From Streptomyces spinoverrucosus (GTDB lineage Bacteria > Actinomycetota > Actinomycetes > Streptomycetales > Streptomycetaceae): a stretch of DNA of 64,000 bases. The position numbers were made by a program, and so were the translations under genes. This document shows positions 49,461-58,877 of the stretch, one piece after another (position 1 is the stretch's first letter; every line of letters starts with the position of its first letter). The notes below the pieces were generated by a model that saw only the letters and a program-made list of their open reading frames with translations, was not told the DNA's origin and made no database searches. The stretch lies in contig NZ_JADPZX010000001.1 in assembly GCF_015712165.1 (NCBI RefSeq), forward strand, positions 6,026,001-6,090,000, in the 5' to 3' direction.

Positions 49461-49547
49461 CGTTGTTTGGGTGCGGCGCCGTGGGGGCTTGTCGCGCCCG
49501 CGCGGCGGAGCCGCATGTCAAATGCAGCCCCGCGCCCCTGAAGGGCG
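49461..49547. repeat. Dispersed GC-rich extragenic repeat, long form, between convergent genes
   Basis: On the minus strand it reads AGGGGCGCGGGGCTGCATTT, then GACATGCGGCTCCGCCGCGC and GGGCGCGACAAGC. This is the same family as the copy at 29917-29977. It fills the 129-base gap between the convergent SMP-30 and flavoprotein genes, where its hairpin may act as a terminator. Confidence 0.75.
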
Positions 49548-49562
49548 TTGCTGGGCCGCGTG

Positions 49563-50957
49563 CTACGAAAGACCCGCCGCCTTTCGTTCCTCTGCTGTCA
49601 GGGGTGGGGCGAGCAGCGGTGGTTTGAGGGGGCCGACCATGGCCGCCAGCAGCATTCCCGGTGCCAGCAGTGTCTCCGCGCCGCGCTGCAGGGACGTCAC
49701 GTCGGTCACCCGGCGGGCCACGCGGCCGTTGCCGGTGGCGGTGTACATCAGACGGTCCACGTACGCCGCCACCGCCCGGTCCCGCAGTGTCGGCCCGCTC
49801 TGCGTGGCCCCCGGGTAGAACACGTCCTGTCCGATGGCGAGTTCCCACGCCGCCCCGACCGGCCGGGCCACCGCCCGCTGGGCGCGCCGCGCCAGGGCCG
49901 GCGAGCCCCACCCGTGACGCCGTACGGCATCCCGCAGCGCCACCGCGCTCTGTGCGGCCACCGACATGCCGTGCCCGTACACGGGGTTGAAGGCGGCGAG
50001 CGCGTCGCCCAGCACGACCAGGCCCTCCGGCCACACGGTCATCCGCTCGTAGTAGTGCCGGCGGTTGACCGTCGTCCGGGTGAAGGCCGGTTCGCCCAGC
50101 GGCTCCGCCTGTCCGAGGAGTTCGGCCAGGATCGGGTGCCGCAGCTCCGCGCGGGCGTAGCGTTCGAAGTCGGCCGGGTCGGTGGAGGGTTCGGCGTCCC
50201 GGGGGCCGTACAGCGTGACCAGCCACCGGCCGTCCTCGATCGGCAGGAGCACACCCCCGCCCCCCGGCTGCCCGGACCGCGGGTCCGGCTGGATGTTGAC
50301 CACGGGGAAGCCGTCCCGCGCCGCATCGGGCGCCCGGTACATCCGGCTGGCGTAGGCCAGACCGGAGTCCACCTCCCGCCGCTCCGGCTCGGGCAGCCCG
50401 AGCTCGGTCAGTCGGCGCGGCGTGTGCGAGCCGCGCCCGGTGGCGTCGACGACCAGGTCGGCCGTCAGGGTCCGCTCGGCCCCGTCGGCGTGCCGAACGC
50501 GCACCCCGGTGACCGCCGCGTCCGTGCCGAGCAGCGCCAGCGCCTCGGTGCCGTCGGCGAGTTCGATCCGGGGATGCGCGAGCACCCGGGCCCGAACGGT
50601 CGCGTCCAGCAGGTCCCGGCTGCACAGCAGCATGAAGTGGGACTCGGCCCAGCGCCGGAACCAGCCCTGCGCGGACAGCACGACCATGTCGGTCGTGACC
50701 CGCTGCCGGTGCGCGCCCGCGTCCAACAGGCTTTCGGTGACCCCGGGCAGCAACTGCTCCAGCGCCCGCACCCCGCCCGACCACAGCTGGTGCACGTGCC
50801 GTGCCTGCGGCAGCCCCTTGCGCGGGGCGGGCCCGGTGGGCAGTACGTCCCGCTCGATCACGGTGACCCGGTCGGCGACCTCCGCCAGCGCTCTGGCCGC
50901 GAGCAGGCCGGCGAGGGAACCGCCGAGGACGACGGAGGTGGTGCTGCGCTCACTCAT
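49563..50957 (-). CDS. FAD-dependent monooxygenase/oxidoreductase
   Basis: 464 residues. The FAD-binding start is VVLGGSLAGLLAARALAE, with the extra small-residue G-x-S change seen in some epoxidase-like flavoproteins. A DLVVDATGRGSHTP segment and GDALAAFNPVYGHGMSVAA (ribityl-binding) follow. This is typical of the tryptophan-halogenase/geranylgeranyl-reductase-like group. The ATG overlaps the membrane protein gene by 8 bases. It shares an operon with an ImmA/IrrE-like protease and a MAB_1171c-type membrane protein. The substrate is unknown. Confidence 0.82.
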   Translation of the reverse strand: MSERSTTSVVLGGSLAGLLAARALAEVADRVTVIERDVLPTGPAPRKGLPQARHVHQLWSGGVRALEQLLPGVTESLLDAGAHRQRVTTDMVVLSAQGWFRRWAESHFMLLCSRDLLDATVRARVLAHPRIELADGTEALALLGTDAAVTGVRVRHADGAERTLTADLVVDATGRGSHTPRRLTELGLPEPERREVDSGLAYASRMYRAPDAARDGFPVVNIQPDPRSGQPGGGGVLLPIEDGRWLVTLYGPRDAEPSTDPADFERYARAELRHPILAELLGQAEPLGEPAFTRTTVNRRHYYERMTVWPEGLVVLGDALAAFNPVYGHGMSVAAQSAVALRDAVRRHGWGSPALARRAQRAVARPVGAAWELAIGQDVFYPGATQSGPTLRDRAVAAYVDRLMYTATGNGRVARRVTDVTSLQRGAETLLAPGMLLAAMVGPLKPPLLAPPLTAEERKAAGLS

Positions 50958-52182
50958 GTACGGACACGCTCTCTGAGGATGCGGCGGCCCGGGCGCGGAC
51001 CGCGTCGAGGACATCGGGACGGCGGAGGGCTCGGGAGACGGCCCCGATCTCCTGGAGCAGGTCCGTGGTGTCGGGATCGCCGGTGCCGTCGCTGTCCGGT
51101 GAGTGCCGCCTGCGTTCGACGGCGTCCTGGATGGCCACGGCGGCGGCCAGTGCCTTCGCCCGCTCCGGCGGATGACCGAGGGCGAGCGCCGCCTCGTGCG
51201 ACCGCCTGCCCAGCTCCTCGTCGAGATACCGGGACAGTGGCAGCAGCACGTCGCGGATGAAGGTCTCGCGGCGGATCAGCCGCAGTTCGGGGGTGGCGCG
51301 CAGCACGACCGGCACGCCGGAGCCGTTGACGCCGCGCATCAGCACGTACAGGGGCCGCAGTTCGCGATGGGCGAGCCGCACCCGCCAGCGCTCGTGCAGG
51401 TACTGGCCGGCGTGCGGGAGGATGAAGCCGACCGCGATCAGGATCGCGGAGAGCGCGGCGACCGGCGGTGCCAGGTGGGTGCTCAGCCAGTCCAGGTCGT
51501 GCCCGGTCCAGCGGGCCACGACGGCCGTGAGCTTGGACGCGTCGAAGATCAGGTTGAGCACGTAGCCGACGCCCAGCAGTTTCAGTCCCCAGCGCAGCCA
51601 GGCGTCCAGCCCGTCGGTGCGCACCCACTCCCAGATCAGCTTGGACGTGATCAGCACGGCCACGCAGTGCGCGAGCAGGTACAGCAGGATCTCCTCGCGC
51701 ATGAACGGGGTGGTGGCGTAGTACGTGTCGAGGTCGCGCAGCCGCTCCTCGGGCGCGTCGGCGAGGAAGAACAGCACCCACAGGGCGACGATCACCGCCG
51801 AGTACGCACTGATGACCCAGCGCACGGCTCGGCGGGTCTCGGCCGAGCGCCGGGCCAGCCCGTTGCGCCAGGCGATGATCAGCAGCAGACAGGACGCGCA
51901 GAACGCGGTGAGCAGCGAGTAGCACCAGGGTGCCGAGATGTTCGGGACGCCGGTGACGCGGTTGGTCCAGGCGATGGTGGACGGCGCCACGAACACGAAC
52001 ACCGCGCAGGCGAGCAGCAGCAGTCCGCCGACCGCGCGCAGCAGCGGGTCGCGCCACAGCCGGATGATGGTGGGCAGCTTGATCAGCAGGGCCGCGGTCA
52101 GGACCGCGGTCGGGACCCAGAAGGAGATGTACATCCGGCTGAGCAGCCCGGAGGGATCCATCGCGAGCACGGCACCGGTCAC
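50950..52182 (-). CDS. MAB_1171c-type integral membrane protein
   Basis: 410 residues. The first 260 carry about seven hydrophobic segments, starting FWVPTAVLTAALLIKLPTII and LLRAVGGLLLLACAVFVFVA. The rest is a cytoplasmic tail with ERWRVRLAHRELRPLYVLMR and ELRLIRRETFIRDVLLPLSR. This is the layout of the MAB_1171c / DUF6545 family, common in Actinobacteria next to ImmA/IrrE-like toxin-annotated genes. The GTG overlaps the protease gene by four bases. It may be the sensing part of a three-gene system; its function is not known. Confidence 0.78.
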   Translation of the reverse strand: MTGAVLAMDPSGLLSRMYISFWVPTAVLTAALLIKLPTIIRLWRDPLLRAVGGLLLLACAVFVFVAPSTIAWTNRVTGVPNISAPWCYSLLTAFCASCLLLIIAWRNGLARRSAETRRAVRWVISAYSAVIVALWVLFFLADAPEERLRDLDTYYATTPFMREEILLYLLAHCVAVLITSKLIWEWVRTDGLDAWLRWGLKLLGVGYVLNLIFDASKLTAVVARWTGHDLDWLSTHLAPPVAALSAILIAVGFILPHAGQYLHERWRVRLAHRELRPLYVLMRGVNGSGVPVVLRATPELRLIRRETFIRDVLLPLSRYLDEELGRRSHEAALALGHPPERAKALAAAVAIQDAVERRRHSPDSDGTGDPDTTDLLQEIGAVSRALRRPDVLDAVRARAAASSESVSVHE

Positions 52183-52754
52183 CGCACGGCTCCCCCGCGG
52201 CCGCGATAGCCCAGCGACCGTTGTACGGGGTCCAGCGCGGCGTCGGCCCGGTGGTCACCGGCGAGCACGGGCCGGAACAGCGCGGCGAGCCGGTGCCCGA
52301 AGTCGTCGGCCTCGGCCTCCTCGCGCCGCCGCGAGCCGTTGCGGGCGGCCATGGCCACGGCACCGCCCTTCCAGCCCGGCGCCTCCGCGAGGGCGTGCGC
52401 CGCGGCCGTCCCGGCGACGTGCCGATGACCGTGCCCGGCGTGCATGTGCCACAACTCGTGGCCGAGGATGACCAGTTGCTGCAGGGCTTCGGCGCGTTCC
52501 TCGACGATGACGAGGTCGAAGTCCTGGAACTCCACCCACAGCCCGGTCACTTCGATCTCGTCGGGGAACCGTTCGAAGCGCAGCTCCACGGGCCGTCCGT
52601 CGCGCCGCGCGGTCATCGCCTCGCACAGCGCCCGGCACAGTTCGCGAACGTCGGCGGGGGGACGGGGGCGGTTCCGCAGGGCGGTGCCGAGTTCGGCGAC
52701 CAGCGTGCGCATGGCCGAGCCGCGCCGCCGGCGCCGTAGCGCCGCGAAGTCCAT
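52179..52754 (-). CDS. ImmA/IrrE-like zinc metalloprotease (annotated in relatives as toxin component)
   Basis: 191 residues. The zinc site is LGHELWHMHAGHGH (His99, Glu100, His103), with the third ligand expected in RREEAEADDFGHRLA. ImmA/IrrE proteases cleave a partner repressor; ImmA cuts ImmR and IrrE cuts DdrO. No XRE-type repressor is encoded beside it. The gene leads an operon with a membrane protein and a flavoprotein, which is typical of a conserved actinobacterial set. I infer a stress or signalling role. Confidence 0.8.
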   Translation of the reverse strand: MDFAALRRRRRGSAMRTLVAELGTALRNRPRPPADVRELCRALCEAMTARRDGRPVELRFERFPDEIEVTGLWVEFQDFDLVIVEERAEALQQLVILGHELWHMHAGHGHRHVAGTAAAHALAEAPGWKGGAVAMAARNGSRRREEAEADDFGHRLAALFRPVLAGDHRADAALDPVQRSLGYRGRGGAVR

Positions 52755-52976
52755 CGCACCCCCTCTCCCCGCCGGTCGGCGGGCGGTTCGAGACTACGCG
52801 GCCGGAACTGTCCGCGTCATGCGATCCGACGACCGTTGTTCAACCGAGAACGATCACTGGGTGCCGAAAGTCGTGCGCAACCCATTGACGCGCAAGTCCT
52901 TCGATTTTACGGTCCCGTTCGAAGTTACGAGCGACATCCGAAATACCGAACGGTCCTCGAAGAGTAAGGGCAGGGC
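52755..52976. promoter_or_regulatory. Divergent promoter region (protease operon / arabinose-type importer)
   Basis: 222 bases without a gene. Near the importer start there is an AT-richer block (GATTTTACGG, then AAGTTACGAG) flanked by the inverted pair CCGTTCG (52914-52920) and CGAACGG (52947-52953). It may hold an operator for the sugar regulator, which is not encoded here. Confidence 0.4.
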
Positions 52977-54305
52977 ATGGGACAACCTGGCCTGAACCGC
53001 AGGCAACTGCTCGCCGCACTGGGCGGCCTGACCGTGGCCGGCAGCCTCGGCTTCGCCGCCCTCGGCACGGGCGCCGACGCCCTCGCCTCCGACGCCCGCA
53101 CCCGGGTGCGCTACTGGAACCTCTTCAGCGGCGGCGACGGCGTCAACATGATCGACCTGCTGGACGCCTTCCGCGCCGGCAGCCCCGGCATCGACGTCAA
53201 GGACTCCACCCTGCGCTGGGGCAACCCGTACTACACCAAGCTCGCCATGGCGGCCTCCGGCAACCGCGCCCCCGAACTGGCCGTCCTCCACCTGGGCCGC
53301 CTCGCGGGCTTCGCCCCCGAACGCCAGCTGGACCCCTTCGACGTCGACCTCCTGGCCGAACACGGCGTGCGGGAGGAGGACTTCAACCCGACCCTGTGGC
53401 AGCGCTCCCTCGTCGACGGCCAGTTGTACGCCCTGCCCCTCGACATCCACCCCCAGCTGAACTTCTACCGCAAGGACGTCTGCGCCCGGGCGGGCCTCAT
53501 CGGCGACGACGGCAACCTGATCACCCTCACCTCCCCCGAGGACTGGTTCGACGCCCTCAAGGAGGCCCGGAAGGCGGTGAAGAAGGGCCTGCAGACCATC
53601 GGCCTGCACGCCTTCGACCAGAACTTCGCCTGGTGGTTCTTCATGTCCTTCTACACCCAGGCCGGCGGCACCTACTACGACGAGCACCTCACCGACGTCA
53701 CCTTCGACACCGACAAGGCCACCGAGGTCCTGGAATTCCTCCGCCGCCACATCACCGACGGCTACCACATCGCGGGCAGCCCCGACGCCGAGCACTTCAT
53801 GAACGGCGGCGCCTTCGTCTGGGAGGGCGGCTGGTCGGTGCCGGTCTACGACGCCCCGAAGATCCCGTACGGCGCCACCCCGCTGCCGCCGCTCTTCGGC
53901 GCACCCGCCACCCAGGCCGAGTCGCACGCCTTCGTCCTGCCCCACCAGTCCGACCGCGGCGGCGCCGCCAACGAGGCCGCCCACCAACTGGCCGCGTACA
54001 TCGTGCGGCACGCCGCGGACTGGGCGAAGGGCGGCCACATCCCGGCGTACACCCCCACCCTCACCGACCCCGCCTACCGGAAGCTCACCCCCCAGTCCGA
54101 GTACGCCTCCGCCATGGACCACATGGCCCTCGAACCCCCGGCCTGGTTCGCCGGCTCCTCAGGCACCCTCGCCCAGCGCATCGGCCCGGTCGTCGTCGCC
54201 GCCAACCTCGGCTCCACCACACCGGACGCCGCGGCCCGCCGTATGCGCCGGGTCCTCGATCAACTCCTGGACATGCGGAACCCGATGGGAGGCGGTACGG
54301 CATGA
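52977..54305 (+). CDS. Sugar ABC transporter substrate-binding protein (Tat-type signal)
   Basis: 442 residues. The N-terminus NRRQLLAALGGLTVAGSLGF is a twin-arginine signal. The mature protein is a family 1 solute-binding fold: RVRYWNLFSGGDGVNMIDLL start, DGQLYALPLDIHPQLNFYRK and FMNGGAFVWEGGWSVPVYD. It overlaps the first permease gene by four bases. The GH51 gene downstream suggests arabino-oligosaccharides as cargo. Confidence 0.9.
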   Translation: MGQPGLNRRQLLAALGGLTVAGSLGFAALGTGADALASDARTRVRYWNLFSGGDGVNMIDLLDAFRAGSPGIDVKDSTLRWGNPYYTKLAMAASGNRAPELAVLHLGRLAGFAPERQLDPFDVDLLAEHGVREEDFNPTLWQRSLVDGQLYALPLDIHPQLNFYRKDVCARAGLIGDDGNLITLTSPEDWFDALKEARKAVKKGLQTIGLHAFDQNFAWWFFMSFYTQAGGTYYDEHLTDVTFDTDKATEVLEFLRRHITDGYHIAGSPDAEHFMNGGAFVWEGGWSVPVYDAPKIPYGATPLPPLFGAPATQAESHAFVLPHQSDRGGAANEAAHQLAAYIVRHAADWAKGGHIPAYTPTLTDPAYRKLTPQSEYASAMDHMALEPPAWFAGSSGTLAQRIGPVVVAANLGSTTPDAAARRMRRVLDQLLDMRNPMGGGTA

Positions 54306-55243
54306 CCGCCCTCGACACCACGGCCACCGTCGTACGCCCCGCCGCCACCGTCACCGCCACCGGCGCCCGCGCCCGCCTCGGCCGCTCCCTCCAGCGCGGC
54401 GGCTGGTTCGTCGCCCCCTTCCTGCTGCTGTACGCCCTGTTCGTGCTCACCCCGATCGCCCGCGGCCTCTGGCTGAGCCTGACCGACGCCAACATCACCG
54501 GCGAGGGCACGAGCTTCGTCGGCCTCGACAACTACACCGAAGCCCTCAAGGACCCCCTGGTCTGGAGCTCACTCGGCCACAGCGCCTACTTCACGCTGCT
54601 GGTGGTCCCCTGCATCACGGTGTTCGCCTTCCTGCTGGCGATGCTGGCCCACCACATCCAGCACGCCAAGTGGCTGTGGCGCCTGTGCTTCTTCGCGCCC
54701 TTCCTGCTGCCGTCCACCGTCGTCGGCAACATGTGGCGCTGGATGTTCAACCCCGACACCGGCCTGATCGACCACGTCTTCCACCTGGAGACGGCCTGGC
54801 TCACCCAGAAGTCGACCGCCATGACCGCGGTCGTCATCGCCACCCTCTGGTGGACGGTCGGCTTCAGCTTCCTGCTCTACCTGGCCGCCCTGCAGAACAT
54901 CCCGCCGCACCTCTACGAGGCCGCCGCCCTGGACGGCGCGAACGCCTGGCACCGCGCCCTGCACATCACGCTCCCCATGCTGCGCAACGTCACCGGCCTG
55001 GTCGTGGCCCTCCAGATCCTGGCCTCGCTCCAGGTCTTCGACCAGGTCGTGGTGATGTACGAGTTCGGGCCCGGCCCCGAGGAATCGACCCGCACGCTGG
55101 TCCAGTACACGCTCGAACAGGGCTTCACCAGCTACCGCGTGGGCTACGCCTCCGCGATCTCCATCCTCTTCTTCCTGATCATCGCCGCCGTGGCCGTAGG
55201 CCGTATGTGGCTGCTGCGCAAGCGTGAGGAGGGCGCGCGATGA
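54302..55243 (+). CDS. Sugar ABC transporter permease (MalF/AraP type)
   Basis: 313 residues with six spans after a cytoplasmic N-terminal part. The EAA loop reads LYEAAALDGANAWHRALHIT, then LPMLRNVTG. The starts and stops of both neighbours overlap by four bases. It pairs with the next permease. Confidence 0.92.
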   Translation: MTALDTTATVVRPAATVTATGARARLGRSLQRGGWFVAPFLLLYALFVLTPIARGLWLSLTDANITGEGTSFVGLDNYTEALKDPLVWSSLGHSAYFTLLVVPCITVFAFLLAMLAHHIQHAKWLWRLCFFAPFLLPSTVVGNMWRWMFNPDTGLIDHVFHLETAWLTQKSTAMTAVVIATLWWTVGFSFLLYLAALQNIPPHLYEAAALDGANAWHRALHITLPMLRNVTGLVVALQILASLQVFDQVVVMYEFGPGPEESTRTLVQYTLEQGFTSYRVGYASAISILFFLIIAAVAVGRMWLLRKREEGAR

Positions 55244-56088
55244 GTGCCGCCGCAGGAGTACGCCGCCGCTGGACCCCGAGCCAGATGGTCCTGACCGCCG
55301 TCGGTGTCGTCGTGTCCGCGGTGATGACGGCCCCGATCGTCTGGACCCTCTTCACCTCCCTCAAGACCGAGACCGAGGCGGTCGCCGTCCCCACCCACTG
55401 GGTCCCCGAGGACTGGACCCTCCAGGCCTGGCGGAACATCTTCGCCACCGGCAACATCACCAACTGGTTCGTCAACTCGGTCGTGGTGTCGGTCTGCGTC
55501 ACCTTCATCGTGGTCCTGGTGAGCGCCCTGGCCGGATACGGCTTCGCCCGCACGGAGTTCCGCGGCAGGAAAGCGCTGCTGGGCCTGGTGATGGCGGGCC
55601 TGATGATCTCCCCGGCGGTGCTGGGCGTCCCGCTCTTCACGACCGTCCAGTCGATGGGCATGGTCGACACCTACTGGGGCATGATCCTGCCGCAGTGCGC
55701 GCCGGCCGCGATGGTCTACATCCTCTACAAGTTCTTCCAGGGCATCCCGAAGGAACTGGAGGAGGCCGCGTTCATCGACGGCGCGGGCCGCTGGCGGGTC
55801 TTCTTCACGATCGTGCTCCCGCTGTCCCGCCCGTCGTTGTCGGCGGTGGGCATCTTCACCTTCATCGCCTCATGGAACAACTTCCTCTGGCCCTACATGG
55901 TGACCAACAACCCCGACCTGATGACGATGCCGAACGGCATTGCGACGGTCATGAACTCCTACGGCATCCAATGGGCCCAACTCATGGCAGGCGGCCTGAT
56001 GGCAGGCCTCCCCCTGGTGATCGCCTTCATCTTCTTCCAACGCCAGATAGTGGCGGGAGTGGCCCACACGGGTTTGGCAGGCCAATAG
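55240..56088 (+). CDS. Sugar ABC transporter permease (MalG/AraQ type)
   Basis: 282 residues with six spans. The EAA loop reads LEEAAFIDGAGRWRVFFTIV, then LPLSRPSL, and a conserved FIASWNNFLWPYMV follows. It is the second permease of the importer. No ATPase gene follows; in Streptomyces the shared ATPase MsiK commonly serves such importers. Confidence 0.92.
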   Translation: MSAAAGVRRRWTPSQMVLTAVGVVVSAVMTAPIVWTLFTSLKTETEAVAVPTHWVPEDWTLQAWRNIFATGNITNWFVNSVVVSVCVTFIVVLVSALAGYGFARTEFRGRKALLGLVMAGLMISPAVLGVPLFTTVQSMGMVDTYWGMILPQCAPAAMVYILYKFFQGIPKELEEAAFIDGAGRWRVFFTIVLPLSRPSLSAVGIFTFIASWNNFLWPYMVTNNPDLMTMPNGIATVMNSYGIQWAQLMAGGLMAGLPLVIAFIFFQRQIVAGVAHTGLAGQ

Positions 56089-56143
56089 ACCTCACGACAA
56101 CCCGCACGCACCCACACAACAACCACCACGGCGAAAGGACCCC

Positions 56144-57655
56144 ATGCCCACCGCCCGCTTCACCCTCGACCCCACCTTCACCATCGCCAAAGTGAACCCC
56201 CGCCTCTTCGGCTCCTTCGTGGAACACCTGGGCCGCTGCGTCTACACCGGCATCCACGAACCCACCCACCCCACAGCCGACCCGGAGGGCCTGCGCACCG
56301 ACGTCCTGAACCTCGTCCGCGAACTCGGCGTCACCACCATCCGCTACCCCGGCGGCAACTTCGTATCGGGCTACAAGTGGGAGGACACGGTAGGCCCCGC
56401 CGACTCCCGCCCCCGCCGCCTCGACCTGGCCTGGCGCTCCACCGAGACAAACCGCTTCGGCCTCTCCGAATACATCGGCTTCCTCAAGAAACTGGGCCCC
56501 GAAGCCGAACCCATGATGGCCCTCAACCTCGGCACCCGCGGCGTACAAGAAGCCCTCGAACTCCAGGAATACGCCAACCACCCCTCGGGCACCGCCCTTT
56601 CGGACCTCCGCGTCACCCACGGCGACAAGGACCCCTTCGACATCCGCCTGTGGTGCCTGGGCAACGAAATGGACGGCCCCTGGCAGACCGGCCACAAAAC
56701 CGCCGAGGAATACGGCCGAGTCGCCGCCGAGACCGCCCGCGCCATGCGCCAGATCGACCCCACCGTCGAACTCGTCGCCTGCGGCTCCTCGGGCCAGGGC
56801 ATGCCCACCTTCGCCGAATGGGAGGCCACGGTCCTCAAGGAGACCTACGACCTGGTCGACCACATCTCACTCCACGCCTACTACGAACCCCACGACGGCG
56901 ACATCGACTCCTTCCTCGCCTCCGCCGTCGACATGGAGTCCTTCATCGAGAACGTCGTCGCCACCTGCGACCACGTGGGCGCGAAACTCAAGTCGAAGAA
57001 GAAGATCAACCTCTCCTTCGACGAGTGGAACGTCTGGTACATGTCGAAGCACCAGGAGCAGAACGAGACCGCCCCCCTCGACTGGCCGGAGGCCCCCCGC
57101 CTCCTGGAGGACAACTACAGCGTCACCGACGCCGTCGTCTTCGGCTCCCTGCTCATCGCACTGCTCCGCCACGCCGACCGCGTCACCGTCGCCTGCCTCG
57201 CCCAGCTCGTCAACGTCATCGCCCCGATCATGACCGAGCCGGGCGGCCCGGCCTGGCGGCAGACGACGTTCCACCCCTTCGCGCAGGCGTCGAAGTACGG
57301 CCGGGGCGAGGTCCTCGACGTCCGCGTGGACTCACCGACGTACATGACCCACAAGTACGGCGAGACACCCCTGCTGCACGCCACCGCCGTACGCGCCGAG
57401 GACGGCTCGGTCACCGTCTTCGCGGTGAACCGCGACCGCGAGAACCCGCTCCCCCTCGAAGTCGCGCTCAGCGCCCTGGACGTGACCCGGGTCGTCGAGC
57501 ACAGCGCGCTCGCGGACGCCGACCCCGACGCCCGCAACACGCTCACCGACCCCGACCGCGTCACCCCGCACCCCGTCGACGGCACGACCCTGGCGGACGG
57601 CCGTCTGACGGCCGTACTGGAGCCGCTGTCCTGGAACGTGATCCGGCTGGCGTAG
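56144..57655 (+). CDS. abfA: GH51 alpha-L-arabinofuranosidase, cytoplasmic
   Basis: 503 residues, no signal peptide. The acid/base is Glu175 in CLGNEMDGPW and the nucleophile is Glu294 in SFDEWNVWYM, both in the positions of GH51. The start FTIAKVNPRLFGSFVEHLGR is the family hallmark. It releases terminal arabinofuranose from imported arabino-oligosaccharides. It follows the importer by 55 bases with a GGCGAAAGGACCCC leader. Confidence 0.95.
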   Translation: MPTARFTLDPTFTIAKVNPRLFGSFVEHLGRCVYTGIHEPTHPTADPEGLRTDVLNLVRELGVTTIRYPGGNFVSGYKWEDTVGPADSRPRRLDLAWRSTETNRFGLSEYIGFLKKLGPEAEPMMALNLGTRGVQEALELQEYANHPSGTALSDLRVTHGDKDPFDIRLWCLGNEMDGPWQTGHKTAEEYGRVAAETARAMRQIDPTVELVACGSSGQGMPTFAEWEATVLKETYDLVDHISLHAYYEPHDGDIDSFLASAVDMESFIENVVATCDHVGAKLKSKKKINLSFDEWNVWYMSKHQEQNETAPLDWPEAPRLLEDNYSVTDAVVFGSLLIALLRHADRVTVACLAQLVNVIAPIMTEPGGPAWRQTTFHPFAQASKYGRGEVLDVRVDSPTYMTHKYGETPLLHATAVRAEDGSVTVFAVNRDRENPLPLEVALSALDVTRVVEHSALADADPDARNTLTDPDRVTPHPVDGTTLADGRLTAVLEPLSWNVIRLA

Positions 57656-57661
57656 CGGCCG

Positions 57662-58744
57662 TCACTGTTCGATACGGACCTGGGCGGGCGGATACGGCGA
57701 GGTGGACGTCGTACCCACCGCCCAGTACCCATCGGCCGAATCCGGCACGCGCACAAGGGAGCTGATGACCACCGGCGTACTGGACGCGGCGCCCCGCTCG
57801 CTCACCCACGCGGCGCCGTCCCAGCGCAGGTGGTGCGCCCGGTTCTGGTCCCAGAAGTCCCAGCCGGAGATACGGTCGGGCCGTCCGTGTTCGTCGGCGA
57901 CGATCCCGGTGAGCATGCCGGCGGTGAACGGCTTGGTGACGGTGTCCCAGGTCGTGCCGTCGCCGTGCAGGAGGACGGTGCCGGGGGGTTTGCCGGGCGG
58001 ACCGCCGACGCCGTAGTCGTAGCCGGTGAGCCAGATGTCGTCGTGGGCGACCGGGAGCAGGCCGGTGAGGGTGAGGCGGATGCCGGTGTAGGCGGGCAGT
58101 TCGGTCCACTCGGTGCCGTTCCAGCGGGCGACGATGCCGGGGCCGTAGACCCAGACCTGCCCGTCGGGTGCCATGTGGACGCCCGAGGGGGTGGCGGTGT
58201 TCCCGCTGGGCAGCGGGGGCAGCCAGTGCCTGGCGTCCCGCATCAGTACCGAGCCGTCGGCGGTGCGGCCGGAGCACCACACCTCGCCGTCGGGGGCGAC
58301 CGCGACGCCGGTGAGGGTGGTGCCGGACTGGCCCCGGCCGGGGAAGTCGGCCTCCTGCCAGGTGCGGCCGTCCCAGGCGAGCAGGTGGGCGCCGGAACCG
58401 AGGGCCCAGGCGGAGCCGGCGCAGGTACCGGCGACGGAGTGCAGGGCGCCGGTGAGGCCGAGGTGGGCGAGGTCGACCCGTGCCCACGCACCGCCGGACC
58501 GGACCAGGGCGAGCGGCGTGCCCCGGGTGCTGCCGTCGCGTCCCTCCTCACCCACCGCCCAGGCGAGGCCGGGCCCGGCGGCGGCCACGTCGATCAGCTG
58601 CGCGGCGGGGACGCACTCGGGTGCGGTGACGGCCTGCCAGTCACGGGGTGCGGCGGCATCCCGCGCGACGGCGGTGCCGGCGCCGCCGACGACCCCCGCT
58701 CCCACCAACGCACCCAACCCACCAAGGAATCTCCGTCTTCGCAC
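57662..58744 (-). CDS. Tat-type exported beta-propeller-like protein of unknown function
   Basis: 360 residues. RRRRFLGGLGALVGAGVVGG at the start is a twin-arginine signal. The mature part has repeating Trp-rich units of the form GxxWAVG / W-x-W (LAWAVGEEGRDG, SAWALGSG, EVWCSGRTADG, QVWVYGPG, DIWLTGYD), as in beta-propeller or YCF48-like folds. The GTG start is divergent from the Rrf2 gene. It faces the GH51 gene with a 6-base gap. It has no catalytic motif that I can see. Confidence 0.75.
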   Translation of the reverse strand: MRRRRFLGGLGALVGAGVVGGAGTAVARDAAAPRDWQAVTAPECVPAAQLIDVAAAGPGLAWAVGEEGRDGSTRGTPLALVRSGGAWARVDLAHLGLTGALHSVAGTCAGSAWALGSGAHLLAWDGRTWQEADFPGRGQSGTTLTGVAVAPDGEVWCSGRTADGSVLMRDARHWLPPLPSGNTATPSGVHMAPDGQVWVYGPGIVARWNGTEWTELPAYTGIRLTLTGLLPVAHDDIWLTGYDYGVGGPPGKPPGTVLLHGDGTTWDTVTKPFTAGMLTGIVADEHGRPDRISGWDFWDQNRAHHLRWDGAAWVSERGAASSTPVVISSLVRVPDSADGYWAVGTTSTSPYPPAQVRIEQ

Positions 58745-58877
58745 GAGCGCTTTCCCCCTCCTCGGCCGAACCTGCCGAACGTCCCGCGGCCATTACCGTG
58801 AACCAGCGCGCGGAAGAAGGCAATGCGGGGGACAGCCGGTTTTCGGACAGCTCACGGGCGTATCCCACAATGGGCGT

